Assembly (NCBI GenBank): GCA_014706295.1
Contig: JACSVZ010000042.1
Span: forward strand, 930,001 to 994,000
Source: Lycocorax pyrrhopterus obiensis
Lineage: Eukaryota; Chordata; Aves; Passeriformes; Paradisaeidae
Reading direction: 5' to 3'
Length of the DNA stretch: 64,000 nt
The notes under the pieces are model-generated. The model saw nothing but the letters and a program-made list of their open reading frames with translations. It was not told where the DNA came from and did no database searches. A program made the translations under genes and the position numbers. This document shows positions 1 to 11,191 of this stretch, piece by piece (position 1 is the stretch's first letter; every line of letters begins with the position of its first letter).

Positions 1-199
1 AGCCCCCCCGTGACTTGGTCAGGTTGGTGACCACAGGCTTTGCCATGGGGACACCCACACCCGACGTCCTCCCTACTCCTCCAGGCTCCTCACCCTCTTC
101 ACCTTCCTCCCAGTGTCATGTCCAGGGTGTTCCTCATCCTAAAATCTTCAGGATAAGCCCCAAACTCATGATTTGCCCAAACCCTGCCCCTTTTCCCAG

Positions 200-3136
200 G
201 TGTGCTCCCCTCCAAGGCCAGCTTCTCCATGCACAGCATCCTGGTGAACCACTTCCTCCACGGCGCGTGGTACCCCAAGGGTGGGGCCGGGGAAATCGCC
301 TTCCACACCATTCCCGTGATCCGGAAGGCTGGAGGCAACGTGTTTGGGAAGGCACCGGTGCAGAGGATCCTGCTGGACCCCCAGGGCAGAGCCTGCGGTG
401 AGCACCAGCCCGGGATGGGGTGTGGGGCTGCTCCCCGAAGTGGGGTTCCTTTCCCCAGCACCTCATTCTTCCCCCTCTGGATTTTCCCTCCCAGGTGTGA
501 GTGTCAAAAAAGGCCAAGATTTGGTGGACATCTTCGCTCCCGTGGTGATTTCAGATGCCGGCATCTTCAACACCTACGAGAGGCTGCTGCCAGCGGAGGC
601 GCGGGCTCTGCCGGGTACCGCGTCAGCGCTGGGCTCCGGCGGGGTTACGGCGTTAATCCCGTCCTAAGCCTCATCGGAAAGCGGATTTATCAATTAATAT
701 GGGCAAACCCCCTGTCGCTCCTGTGCCACAGCCCTCAAAGCCCAGCCCTGGCCGCTCATTTCTTCACAGGGGTTTTAATTAAGCTTAAATTAATTGGCCC
801 AAATTAGCTGCAATTTGCAAAGTCCCGGTTTGGTGCGAGGATTCCCTAAAAAACACAGTGCAGGGCCCCAAAATTTGTGGAAGTTGCCAGAAAATCTTCT
901 GGAAGGGGCAAGGATGGATGGAAGGGGCATGGATGGGGGGAAGGGGAATGGTTGTGTGGAAGGGGACAGAGGTGGGTGGGAAGGGGCACAGTTGGGTGGA
1001 CGGGGGATGGTTGTGTGGGTGGGAAGGGTCAGCATTCGGTGGGAAGGGGTCAGGATTGGAGAAACCACTTCTTTGTAGCTGAGGATCCTAGAAAAGCCCG
1101 ATTTCCCCCAGACCAGACTAATTCCCCTTTTTCCCTCCATACTGCAGAGATCCAGTCCCAGCTCCGCATGGTGTCCCACGGGGAGGGGGGTTTCACCGTC
1201 TTCGTCGGCCTCAGCGGCTCGAGGGAAGAGTTGGGGCTGGAAGCCACCAACTACTTCATGTTCCCAGGGAACGACCTGGATGGAATGTAGGTTTGGCTTC
1301 ACCCTGGACATGCGTCGTTGAGCATAAGGAGATGAATTCCTGGGCAGTGACTCAGAAAATGGGGATTTAGCCCTAAGGAGGATTCGGGGGAAGGTGTGCA
1401 CTGAGCTCCAGCTCAGCCCTTCCCTCTCGTGCAGGATGAAGCGCTACCTGGCTTCGTCCAGAGAAGAAGCTGCCAACAACATCCCTCTCCTCTTTGTCAC
1501 CTCGCCATCAGCCAAGGACCCCACCTGGGAAATGAGGTACCCAGGTAAGGCTGACACTCAGCCACAAATGCTTGTGAGGGGCTTCAAAGCTCTTGTTGGG
1601 GTTTGGTGACCCCAAACAAGGAGTTTCTACTCAGCTATCCATGATCAAGGCTGCTGAGCATGGGGCTCATGGAATGCAGTCTTTGGGATATCTGGCTGAA
1701 GGACATGGAACCCCAAAGATCTGGGGACATTTCCCAGGTTTGGGGCAGCGACAGGGTGGGATGAGGGTGGGCAGAGGGACAAGCGCCCCAGCCTTGTCCT
1801 CCCACAGGTAAATCCACGCTGGCCATCGTCACCTTCGCCAGGTACGAGTGGTTCGAGGAGTGGAAGGACAAGCAGGTCCACAAGCGGGGGGGTGACTATG
1901 AGGACTTGAAGAAGACTTTTGTGGATGCCATCATGCAGACTGTCTTCAAGCTCTACCCTCGCATCGAGGGCCGGGTGAGGAAACACGAGGTTCAGGGGTC
2001 CTCCAGCTCCTCTCTGGGTCCCCTCTACCCACCTAGCACTGGAGCTGGGGCTGGACCTGATGCACATGAGTGAGGTCCAGCGTGGAACCAGCCCATCACT
2101 GCTGCCTCCTCTGGTGCAAGGGCGAGTGACCATGGAGTCATGGGATGGTTTGGGTTGGAAGGGACCTTAAAGCTCATCCAGTTCCACCCCCTGTCATGGG
2201 CAGGGACACCTTCCACTAGACCAAGTTGCTCCCAGCCCCATCCAACCTGGGCAGATCTGGATGACTATCCCCGGATGATACTCCAGAACCGTCCTGGGAC
2301 AAAACCTGGCCAGAGCCACCCCCCAGGGTCTGCGAGGAAACCCATCCCAGCCTGTAGCCCCTACACCCAGGTTCCTGGAATGGCCCCCCGTCCTGCTACC
2401 CCTGCAGACCACCCTGTCCCCTGTCCCCCCGCAGATCGAGTACCTCTCCGGCGGGACTCCCCTCACCAACCAGCACTACATCGCCAGTCCCCGCGGGGAG
2501 CTCTACGGCGCCGACCACGGCATTCCCCGCCTGCAGGACGAAGCCATTGCCGCTGTGCGGGCAGAGACGGCCGTGCCCAACCTCTACCTGACAGGTGATG
2601 GGGCCACCCGCGTTCTCAGATGAGGACAGCTCTGGGGGAGCGGGATGTGGGGGGAGAAAGCCTTCAATCCTGAAATGCAATAAAGGGAAGAGCCACTGTG
2701 GTGCTGTGGGGCAACGGAAGAACCGCTGGGAAAGCGGAGTTCCATGGTCCCATGGGGAGGGGGAGAGGGCTGTTGTCTCCTTGCCCAGCGCAGGATGAGG
2801 CCCTTTTCCTGCTGGAGAGAAGGAATGGTCAGACAGGGAGAGGGTTGTGGGTTCAGACCCCAGAAATGGAGTGGGGGCAGCTGGAAGGTGGGGAGCGTGA
2901 TGCCCAAACCACCACCGATGGTTGGCTGGGATGGAATGGGGGGTGAGGGCTGCTCACAGGGGGGCCACATCTGCTGCTGCCTCCTTTCAGGGCAGGACTT
3001 GTGCCTGGAGGGTTTCATGGGAGCCCTGCAAGGAGCCATCATCTGTGCCAGCACCATCCTGAAGCGCAACCTCTACGTGGACGTGGTGCGGCTGAAGATG
3101 CGCCTGCAGGCCGCCAGCTCCAAGAAGGGAGACTAA
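200..3136 (+). CDS. RETSAT: All-trans-retinol 13,14-reductase (retinol saturase), C-terminal part
   Basis: The enzyme saturates the 13-14 double bond of all-trans-retinol at the ER membrane; it is a flavoprotein related to phytoene desaturases and carotenoid isomerases. Seven coding exons are visible: 200-397, 495-614, 1148-1286, 1435-1544, 1808-1974, 2435-2594 and 2991-3136 (TAA). All junctions are GT-AG and phase-consistent. About 345 residues are encoded, matching the C-terminal half of the roughly 610-residue family protein. Recognisable blocks are [11 protein letters not shown] in the first visible exon, [33 protein letters not shown], and the C-terminal signature [20 protein letters not shown], where the last nucleotide-binding segment of the family lies. 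The protein ends in a basic SSKKGD. The FAD-binding N-terminus lies upstream of the window. Recognised from remembered family sequence; no search was run. Confidence 0.95.
880..1075. repeat. Minisatellite in RETSAT intron
   Basis: G-rich imperfect tandem units built on GGAAGGGG(C/A)A and GGTTGTGTGG fill much of the intron between the exons ending at 614 and starting at 1148. Units are roughly 20-30 bp and diverged. Confidence 0.6.
2129..2320 (-). mobile_element. CR1 LINE 3' fragment
   Basis: The plus strand reads as the reverse complement of a CR1 3' end (GGTTTGGGTTGGAAGGGACC followed by the CATGGGCAGGGACACCTTCC block). It sits in the RETSAT intron between 1974 and 2435. It is 5'-truncated, as nearly all avian CR1 copies are. 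Confidence 0.85.
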
Positions 3137-3781
3137 GGCCCACTGTCCCACCACCAGGAACCCCTGCTCCTCACCACAGCACCCCTAGCTCACTCTCAGC
3201 TGTCACACACCTGTAGCAGATCCATCTCTTTGCCAAACTGAGGGATTTCAATCCAAGAAGATGCTGTTCCCATTCCCAGACAGATCGTGTTGGACCTCAC
3301 CCCCACAAAAAAAATGCATCCCCTTCCACCATCATGTCCAGTGCTGGTCCCTGGCCATGAAGAAGGTCCCCAAGAGCTGCCCCGAGCAGCCATGGCCAGG
3401 AGAGAAGTCAAGATAACCCCAAAACAGGTGGCACCAGCAGGTACCAGCATGGCCCAGCAGCTCCCACGGTACCAGCAGCACCCGCGGCTGCTTGATCCCA
3501 TCAGGATCATTGACCTCCACCTGCAGCCCCCAGAGCTGTCTGAGAGCAGTGGTGCTTGCAGGCTGTCCAGTGCTTCCAAAGCCATCCCTGGCAGCAGCAG
3601 GACCCCGACACCCCAGCATTCCTGATGTTTGGGTGCTGCTCTCCCCCCACTGCCCCAAGGCATCAGTGGCACGAGCACACGCTCCTTGGGCAGCAACAAA
3701 GTCCTTCTGTCTGCTGGTAAAAGCTTGGGAACAGGATCAAAGTCCTCTCCAGATGGGAAGGGAAACACATGAGACTGAAAT

Positions 3782-3787
3782 AATAAA
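3782..3787 (+). terminator. RETSAT: Poly(A) signal of RETSAT
   Basis: An AATAAA lies 645 bp after the RETSAT stop codon and predicts a 3' UTR of about 3137-3805. An earlier AATAAA near 2679 is inside the last intron and was not chosen. Confidence 0.7.
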
Positions 3788-3805
3788 ATAGTGATGATGA
3801 CCCTG

Positions 3806-5104
3806 GGATCTGTTCCTCATGATGGGTCAGCAGGGCCGGGGGTTGTGAGGGAGAAAAGAAGGCAAAAAGAAGGGGAAGCAGAATGGAAAGTGGAATGGGA
3901 AGGGAAAGGGGAAGGGACAGCCCCATCCTTGTAAACGCGCTGCTGGGGGTTCGTCCTGCACCAGCCAAGTTTTGGGGAGGAATTATGGCAGAACGGCCAT
4001 AAATTGGACACCAAGTGAGGAAAAGCAGCTGGTCAGTGTGGATTTACCTTCCTCCCACCTCCCTGGAGCAGACAGCCACGGGAAGAAGGAGTTCCCTGGT
4101 ACTGGGGGGTACTGCTGTGAGCACGGTGAGTCCTTCATTAGTATCGGGGCACCCTGGGCTGTGGCTCAAGGCCCATGAAACTGACACGCATTTTCCAGAT
4201 TTGATCACAGAGAAGTGCCCAGTGCACACCAAAACTCCCGAAACATCTTTGTCCAGGTAAAGCAGCTGCTGGAGGAGAATTTCCCCACTTTTTGCTAGGT
4301 TTGAGCAGAACTGGACTGGCACAGCATGAGGTTTTAAACTGCTGCCAGTAGAAATCTGGTTTAATTGTGGATTTTGGTATCTCCTTGATCCCTTCCTCAC
4401 CCCCCAGTTTCCCACCACAACCCTCCATCCCAATTCTTTTATGCTCCATGCCTCTTTTTTGATGCTTTCACCGATTTTGAAGCCTCCTTGCTCACTGTAG
4501 CCCCCCTCTCCCAGCCTCCCACCCTCCCTACACGTGTCTCTCCTTCAGGGTACAGCCTCAGTCATTCCCAGCGTCCCCATTCCTCCCAGTGGTTTGTACC
4601 CTTTGGACTACTGGGGCTGAAATCACAGTTTGCCATGACACAGGACATCACTGGCAGCAAATATTCCTCCCAGACACCAACTGGATGTAGATGAATTCAT
4701 AAAAGTCGACTTGAAATCCCATCACGGTGATGTTTGGGGACAGCAACCCCCCAGGGTGGGGCTGGGAGAAGCCCAGCTGTGAGCTGCTGATGGGGTAGGA
4801 GAAAAATAAAACCCAGAGCTAGTTCCTGAGCAAGGAGTAGTGTGACCGAGCAGGGAATAGTGTGACCGTGCTGGAAAGGAGCCCTGGAAATAGGCTTGAA
4901 GGCTGATCTGGCAAAGAGGATTAGATCACTGAGCAAAGAGGAAATTCGGTGACGGGATGGCACCTGTGGAGAAGCTGAGCTCTGCAAAGAGAGATCACCC
5001 AGAATCAACCCCCTGGGGGATCCGTGCCAGAGTGCCCTGGGCACAGCAGTGAACTGGGGAGGCTGCTCTGGGCACCTCCAGCAGCTGCAGACCCACAGCC
5101 CAGC
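3806..5104. other. Intergenic DNA, RETSAT-TGOLN2 spacer, first part
   Basis: Open reading frames here are short and show no recognisable family. A purine-rich GGGAAGGGAAAGG tract lies near 3845-3915. I see no exon with credible splice sites, no RNA gene, and nothing conserved that I can recognise. Confidence 0.5.
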
Positions 5105-5610
5105 TGAGACCCCTACCTGCAGAGCCTCCTCCAGCTCTGGGTCCAACACCAGAGGGATGTGGAGCTTCTGGAGCCAGTCCAGAGGAGGCCACGGAGATCC
5201 TCCGAGGGCTGGAGCCCCTCTGCTCTGGAGCCAGACTGAGAGAGCTGGGGGTGCTCACCTGGAGAAGGGAAAGGCTCCAGAGAGACCTCAGAGCCCCTTC
5301 CAGTGTCTAAAGGAGCTCCAGGAGAGCTGGAGAGGGACTGGGGACAAGGGATGGACAGGACACAGGGAATGGCTTCCCACTGCCAGAGGGCAGGGATAGA
5401 TGGGATATTGGGAAGGAATTCCTCCCTGTGAGGGGGGTGAGGCCCTGGCACAGGGTGCCCAGAGAAGCTGTGGCTGCCCCTAGATCCCTGGAAGTGTCCA
5501 AGGCCAGGTTGGATGGGGCTTGGAGCAGCCTGGGACAGTGGAAGGTGTCCCTGCCCACGGCAGGGGTGGCACTGGATGGGCTTTAAGGTCTCTCCCAAGC
5601 CACAGATTCT
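5105..5610 (+). mobile_element. CR1 LINE 3' fragment, about 0.5 kb
   Basis: This is the longest CR1 copy in the window, in sense orientation. Blocks in order are the CCAGCTCTGGGTCCAACAC region, GAGGGCTGGAGCCCCTCTGC, the GGAGAAGGGAAAGGCTCC block, AATGGCTTCCCACTGCCAGA, CTGGAAGTGTCCAAGGCCAG and the terminal GATGGGCTTTAAGGTC. It lies between the convergent 3' ends of RETSAT and TGOLN2. Confidence 0.88.
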
Positions 5611-5619
5611 TGTCTGGGG

Positions 5620-6695
5620 TTAGAGGCCCACAGGGAACCCCCAAGGTCCCCAGAGAGCAGAACGGGGGGAGCTCAAGGTGGCCATTCTCCCCACAGACTT
5701 GTCAGGGGGAAGATTTGACCAGGGGTGGATGTGGAGTGTGACAGTGCAGAGCTGGAGGCTGACCCAGGTGGGATCTCTGACCACCTTCCCCTCCATCCCT
5801 GGGCCACTGAGATGTTCACCTGCAGCCCAGGCAAGGGAGAGCCCTTGACGCACCAACAGCAGCCAGAAGAGTTTCCTTTTGCCAAAAAAATAGGACAAAG
5901 CAGGGCAAGGGCACAGCCAATGTCCCTGTCCTTCCTTTCACCCTGCAGGCTGTGCATCCTTTCTCAGCCCCTGCGGATCCACGTTCCTGCAGGGTCCTGG
6001 AGGGTGGGGACCGAGGCCCTGCCTCACTCCCAGCCTGCTGGAGACATCTGTTCTCCTCAGCCCAGAGGGGTCCTGAGGGGGAAAGCCTGAGGGGTGACCA
6101 GCAGCAGCTCGTTCCCTGTCACACATGGAGAGAGAGGGACAAGTTACAGGAAAACCAACCAAAAATCCCTCTGGGAAGGTGAGCAGCTCAACCTGGAGGC
6201 ACCAGAGTTGTTGGGAGGAGGGTTTAACAAGCCAGGTCTTCTTCCCAGGGACCCTCTGCAGAGCAGAAACCTCTGATTTAGGCACAGAACAGTGCAGTGA
6301 CACCCAACAGTCCCCCCAGCAGCATCCCCATGGCTCCCACAGCTCAGAGGAGACCCAGACCTGCCTCTCCTCCTGCTTTTCTCACCCCAAAGAGCTCCAA
6401 CCTTGCAAATGCTATCTCACTCATTTTTGGTAGTTTTTTAATGCAAACAAACTTTCCCAGGCCATGGAATTCATCTTGCAGAGGCAAAGCTGATGTGTTT
6501 GCTTGGCTGGTGCCCTGCCCCTAAGGAAAATACCTGCAGTGAGACCAGCTCAGGCTCATGTGTTTGCTCAGGGGGCCGTGCAAGATTCAAAGATTTCAGC
6601 AAAGAAGATAACGTAAAATAAACCCGGGGTGGTTAACAGGGTTTGCAGGTTGGGTTCACTGGGGATCCAGAGTGGAGGTCAGGGAGTGGATGCCG
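5620..6695. other. Intergenic DNA, RETSAT-TGOLN2 spacer, second part
   Basis: I see nothing gene-like here. There are only short unsupported reading frames, and no repeat I can name. Confidence 0.45.
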
Positions 6696-6699
6696 GAGC

Positions 6700-7110
6700 A
6701 TTTCATCATGGAATCATTTGGGTTGGAAAAGCCCCCTGAGACCACCAAGTCCAACTGATCTCCCCGCACTGCCAAGGCCACCACTGACCCGTGTCCCCAA
6801 CTGCCACATCCACACGTTTGTTAAATTCCCCCAGGGATGGGGACTCCAGCACTGCCCTGGGCAGCGGTGCCAGGCCTGGACTGCCATTTCCACAGAGGAA
6901 TCTTCCCGATATCCAACCTGAACCTCTCCTGGCACAGCCTGAGGCCATTTCCTCTTGCCCTGTCCCTTGTTCCCTGGGAGCAGAGCCCGACCCCCAGCTG
7001 GCTCTGCTCTCCAGTCAGCCTGTGCAGCAGCAGGAGCGTTGAAGGGCACAGACCCAGCCCCAGCCCCCCCTCAGTGCCCAGTTTCGCCCAGCTTCTCATG
7101 CATTAAATCT
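6700..7110 (-). mobile_element. CR1 LINE 3' fragment, different subfamily
   Basis: The plus strand starts with ATGGAATCATTTGGGTTGG and continues with the reverse complement of a CR1 body (GATGGGGACTCCAGCACTGC; TCTTCCCGATATCCAACCTG). Its wording differs from the other copies and suggests another CR1 subfamily. It lies just beyond the TGOLN2 poly(A) signals. Confidence 0.82.
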
Positions 7111-7213
7111 CCTCCACCCTCCAGGCCTCTCTGCTGAACTGCCTCTATCGGGATGTCTCAGCAACCCAGCCCCGATAAGTAGAGCCCAACCCAGCTGGCA
7201 AAGCATTTCTGAT

Positions 7214-7229
7214 TTTATTTGACTTTATT
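7214..7229 (-). terminator. TGOLN2: Two tandem poly(A) signals, probable TGOLN2 3' end
   Basis: TTTATT on the plus strand at 7224-7229 and 7214-7219 gives two AATAAA hexamers on the minus strand, 10 bp apart. They are the first strong signals in transcription direction after the TGOLN2 tail exon that precede a new repeat region. The implied 3' UTR of 3.5 kb or more is inferred. Confidence 0.5.
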
Positions 7230-10200
7230 TCCACTCATGGACTTTGACTCCTGGGCAGTCACCACAACATGACCCCACAGACACTCCCCACCCCTGGGGT
7301 GCTCCCACTGCTTCCTGCACCCAGGGACAGGACCAGACCTGAGGGGCCATTCCTGCCCCACCACCCCTGCTCTGCCTGACAAAGTATTTTGGGACCTTTC
7401 CAGCCCTCTCCCATCAGCGTGAGAGCAGGTAAGGGGTTCAGCGAGCTCTTGGAGCACAATGCAGTGGTTTTTTTGGGAACTCATCCTAAGGACACAGAGC
7501 AGAGCAGTGCTTTGAGCTCCTCCTAGCAAGGCTTGGAACTGGGGGGTCTGTAAGGTCTCTCCCGACCCCACATCCCCATGGGAATTTTCATTTGACCCCC
7601 CATTTTCGCCCTTTTTTCCTCCTGCAAGCTGTCAGTAACCCCATCCCCAGGAAATCCAGTGGCCCTCGCTGTCGCCGGGCCCATTCGCCACTCCCCAGAC
7701 CACAGCGGAGAGCGGAAGGTGGGATTTCCTCCTTGTAGGGAAAAGAGGCGGGGGGGAAAGGAGGGAGTTTCTTCCATTCGCTGCAGGAAACGCTCCCCAG
7801 AAGTACCCTCGTCATCCACTGGGGATCAGGCACCTTCTCTTCCCCTTCCCACAGCTGGCTGGCAGCAGCAGCCACACCACTCTCTTTTCCAGTCTCCCAG
7901 TTGCTGCTGCTCCAGCAAGCTGGGATGTCCTGGGATTGCCCTCTGAGGCTCTCTGGAGGAGAAAGAAGAAATCCAAGAGGAGAGCTCACAACTAAGCTCT
8001 GTCCAGAGCAGTTTAATCTCCTCTTGGGCCCTGACCTCACACCACCCCATGACAGCCCCGGGGGAGCTGGGCTGATACTGGAAATCGGACTGGAAACTTC
8101 AAATCCGCTCTCGCCTGGGCCTGTCTGGGCTCCTTCCGGCTGCACACGGGGCTCTGAGCACAAACAGCTCCACAAAACCAGGTGTTTTTATCAAAATCAA
8201 ATTGGTTTTGCATAAAGAGGAGCCACCCTGCACCTTTGGTGCCGGCTGTCAATGGAAACCATGCAAAGAATGTGAAAAAGACAAAACCAAGAGAGAAGTG
8301 AAAACTCAGCATTTTGGGTCTTTTTAAATCCATTTACTTACTTCGCCACACAGAAAATTAAAAAAACAGTACAAAGAACTGTAAAAAATTCTGATCCTTC
8401 CAAGCAAGGTGCATTTCACTGCAGCAGAAAACAAATCAAGTGCTGGTTCAAGCCTAAAAAGTAGGAATATTTGGCAAAAAAACCCTCTGTACCAACAGAC
8501 ACCATCCATGGAAAACACGTGTGCCCAAAGGGAAAAGGTTCTGTGCACCTTGACCCCTTTGGGACACGTTGCGTAAATACCACAAACTCAACAAACTGGG
8601 AGCAATTCCCACAGGTTTCGGGCAGCCTGGACTGTTGGCAGAACACACCAGCCTTGGGAAGTGCTGGTGGGGAGATTTTGGGGGAAAACCCCCCCAGTCA
8701 GCTCTGCCTCTCCCCAGACCCGTGAGGTGCATCCTCATTACCCCAACGAGCTTGTGCTTGGCTCAGCCTGGGATCGAGGTATTTGAGGTCCAAAATATTC
8801 CCTCCCCTGTTGGCAGCAGGGTGGGATTCCCACAGCCCAGAGCAAGAGAGAATTTGAAACAGCTCCCAGGACAGAAAAATGAGTAGACGGTGAAAAAAAA
8901 ACCAACACCTTTCTAAATTATCATTCAATAAAAAAAAAAAAAAAAACAAACAAAAACAGGACAAAGCAGGCATAGAGCACTCACACTCCAAAAAGCACAT
9001 ACACTCCAAAAATCCTGGCCGGAGCAGCCCAGGAGCACACAGAATTCCACACACTGGAATAGGGTTTGTCTCCCTGCTGTCACCAGCCAAAAGCCAGTGT
9101 CCCCCTCCCCAGCCCTGCCCTAAAGCAGCCCCCCAGCCTAGCTGATCCCACAGCAGCTCTGGAGCAGGGCGCAGGAGGTTCCCACCCTTTTCCCCGAGAG
9201 TCACACTCCTGTTTCCCTTTCCTTTCTCTCCACCCTCCTGTTCTCCAGAACAACTCCTGGAAGTCCTTTTAGCATCCTAGATGTTTCCTAGGGAAACTCT
9301 TGAAAACTCTCTAAAGCCAAGAGGGACTTTCATGCTTCTTGTGCTTGCCAAGTGCCAGCAAAAAGGGAAAGGATGATTTTAGGGTCTGGAGAAAGTCAAG
9401 CCCTCTCTCCCCTCTTGGAATGAACTATCAGGAAATCAAAACTAGAGCTGCAGCTTTCACGGTGACCAGGAAGTGGCTCTGCCCTTGTCCAAGGTGACCA
9501 CAGAGCAAGGAGCTGATTGTTCCCAAGCCTGAGAAGGGCAGAAAAAAAGCCCCCCAGGAGGGAATTTAACCGTCCTGGGATCCTTCCCATGCAGTCAGTC
9601 GGCAAGTGCGGGACTGGCACACGGCTGGCACCTGCTGTGGCGCACCTGGGTGCCCGCGTGAGGAGCTCTGGGCTCCTCAAATACATTTTTTTCTGCCTAT
9701 ACTGGAAAACTCCAAAGCAGGAGCCAAGCAGGTACTTTGTGCCCTCTCCAGAAACATCCCAGCTGGAACAAACCTCTTGGGAGTAGAACTACAGGCACGA
9801 AAATCACCTCACAGGTGTAACTGGGGCACCAACCCCTCTGGTAGCCCTTGGTCCAACCGGTACCAGTCCAACACAGCTGGGGGGGCTGAGGGACTGGGAG
9901 CTTCACTCATCCCAAACTCCTCAGGGATTTACACTCCTTCCTTCCTTCCTACACTTGACAAGGGGGAGGAAGCAATCTTCCCATCTGCATCCCTGACACT
10001 GACAGGGCACAGAGCTTCCCCAGCCTGACCCCCTCCTCCACAGCACCACATCACAACCAACACCCCCAGTGCAAACACTGGGAGGGGAGAAGAGCTGCAC
10101 AGAGCACAAAGGGTTTGAGCTACACCACAAAAACTGCTTCAGCGTGGCTGAAAGTGTGTGTGAAAAAGCGAACCTGGGTGTGAAACTGGAAAGCTGATCA

Positions 10201-11191
10201 GGGAGAGAAAACCCAAATCCGAGTCTGTGGTGGATCAATTCCAAACAAGTGCAAGAGAACTCACATGCTCCCAACTTGAGCATCCAAACCCAACAGATGG
10301 AGGAGAAGGAGGAGGAGGAGAAGGAGAAGACCAAGGCAGCTCCGTTTCCAGGCAAGGGACAGTCCCATGGCTCATTGTGCAGCAGATCCTTAATTCCCCC
10401 CCCCCAGAAGGAGGGGTCAGTCCAGCAAATTCCATTGCACTGGGACACAGAAGTTCTGGGTGTGCAGTTCTGGGACTGGCTTTTCCACAGCCAGACGCCC
10501 AGGGGGAAAACAAGGCAGCTGGGAAAGGAGCAATTTAGGGAAGTGAGAGGTTTTATCAAGGTGCAGGTGCAAAACAAAAAGCGTTTCCCCTCCTTCCCGT
10601 GGACTGAAATCCAACTGTGGCAGCACAGCATTCCCATCGCCAGCCGTCATCACCCCAGGAGGAATCTAGATCTGGAAAGGCAAAAGGAAAGTTTGGAACT
10701 ACCTGAAAGCTCAGAATTACTCTGCTGCTCTGTCCAGACCTGAGTGGGCTGAGGAGCTCCCAAAGCAAACATGAGCTCTTGCCTTTGTTTTCCTCCCTTT
10801 CCTCTTCCCACGACAGAAAATACTTACCAGCACATCTGCCTTGAAGGGCAAGAGGTGGAAAAAGGTTTCAAAGGAGAGAAGAAAGGGATTTCTCCACAAA
10901 TCCTACCCTTGTCCCACTAAAAACCTCTCTGACAAGTCATTTGGATCAGTGAGAGAGTGGTTCAGCACAGCCCAGCTCGAGAGTCTCCCACTTCTTCCCT
11001 GGGTCAGCTCTGACAGCATTTCTCGGTGTTATGGTTTCCATTTCCTGGCAAAACCCTGCTTCTGCACCAAACTCTGCTCTCCCAAACTGACTGAGGTGGG
11101 GCTTTGGGGCCCTTTCTAATGCAAAGGGCCAATATTTTGTATTTCCAGTGCACACCAGGCACGCCAACACCCACTTTGGGCTGGGTCTCAC
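7230..11191 (-). other. TGOLN2: Presumed TGOLN2 3' region (terminal exon, long 3' UTR and last intron)
   Basis: No other gene is recognisable. The composition is less GC-rich than the genes, with an A17 run at 8930-8946 preceded by AAT. Assignment as TGOLN2 3' UTR rests only on strand, position and the distal poly(A) pair. The acceptor of the terminal exon could not be fixed; a well-formed acceptor lies at 10840/10839. Confidence 0.4.

Noticed and set aside
2676..2690. AATAAA in the last RETSAT intron as an alternative 3' end
   Set aside because: A truncated product would lose the conserved C-terminal exon, and there is no supporting downstream GT-rich element that I can point to.
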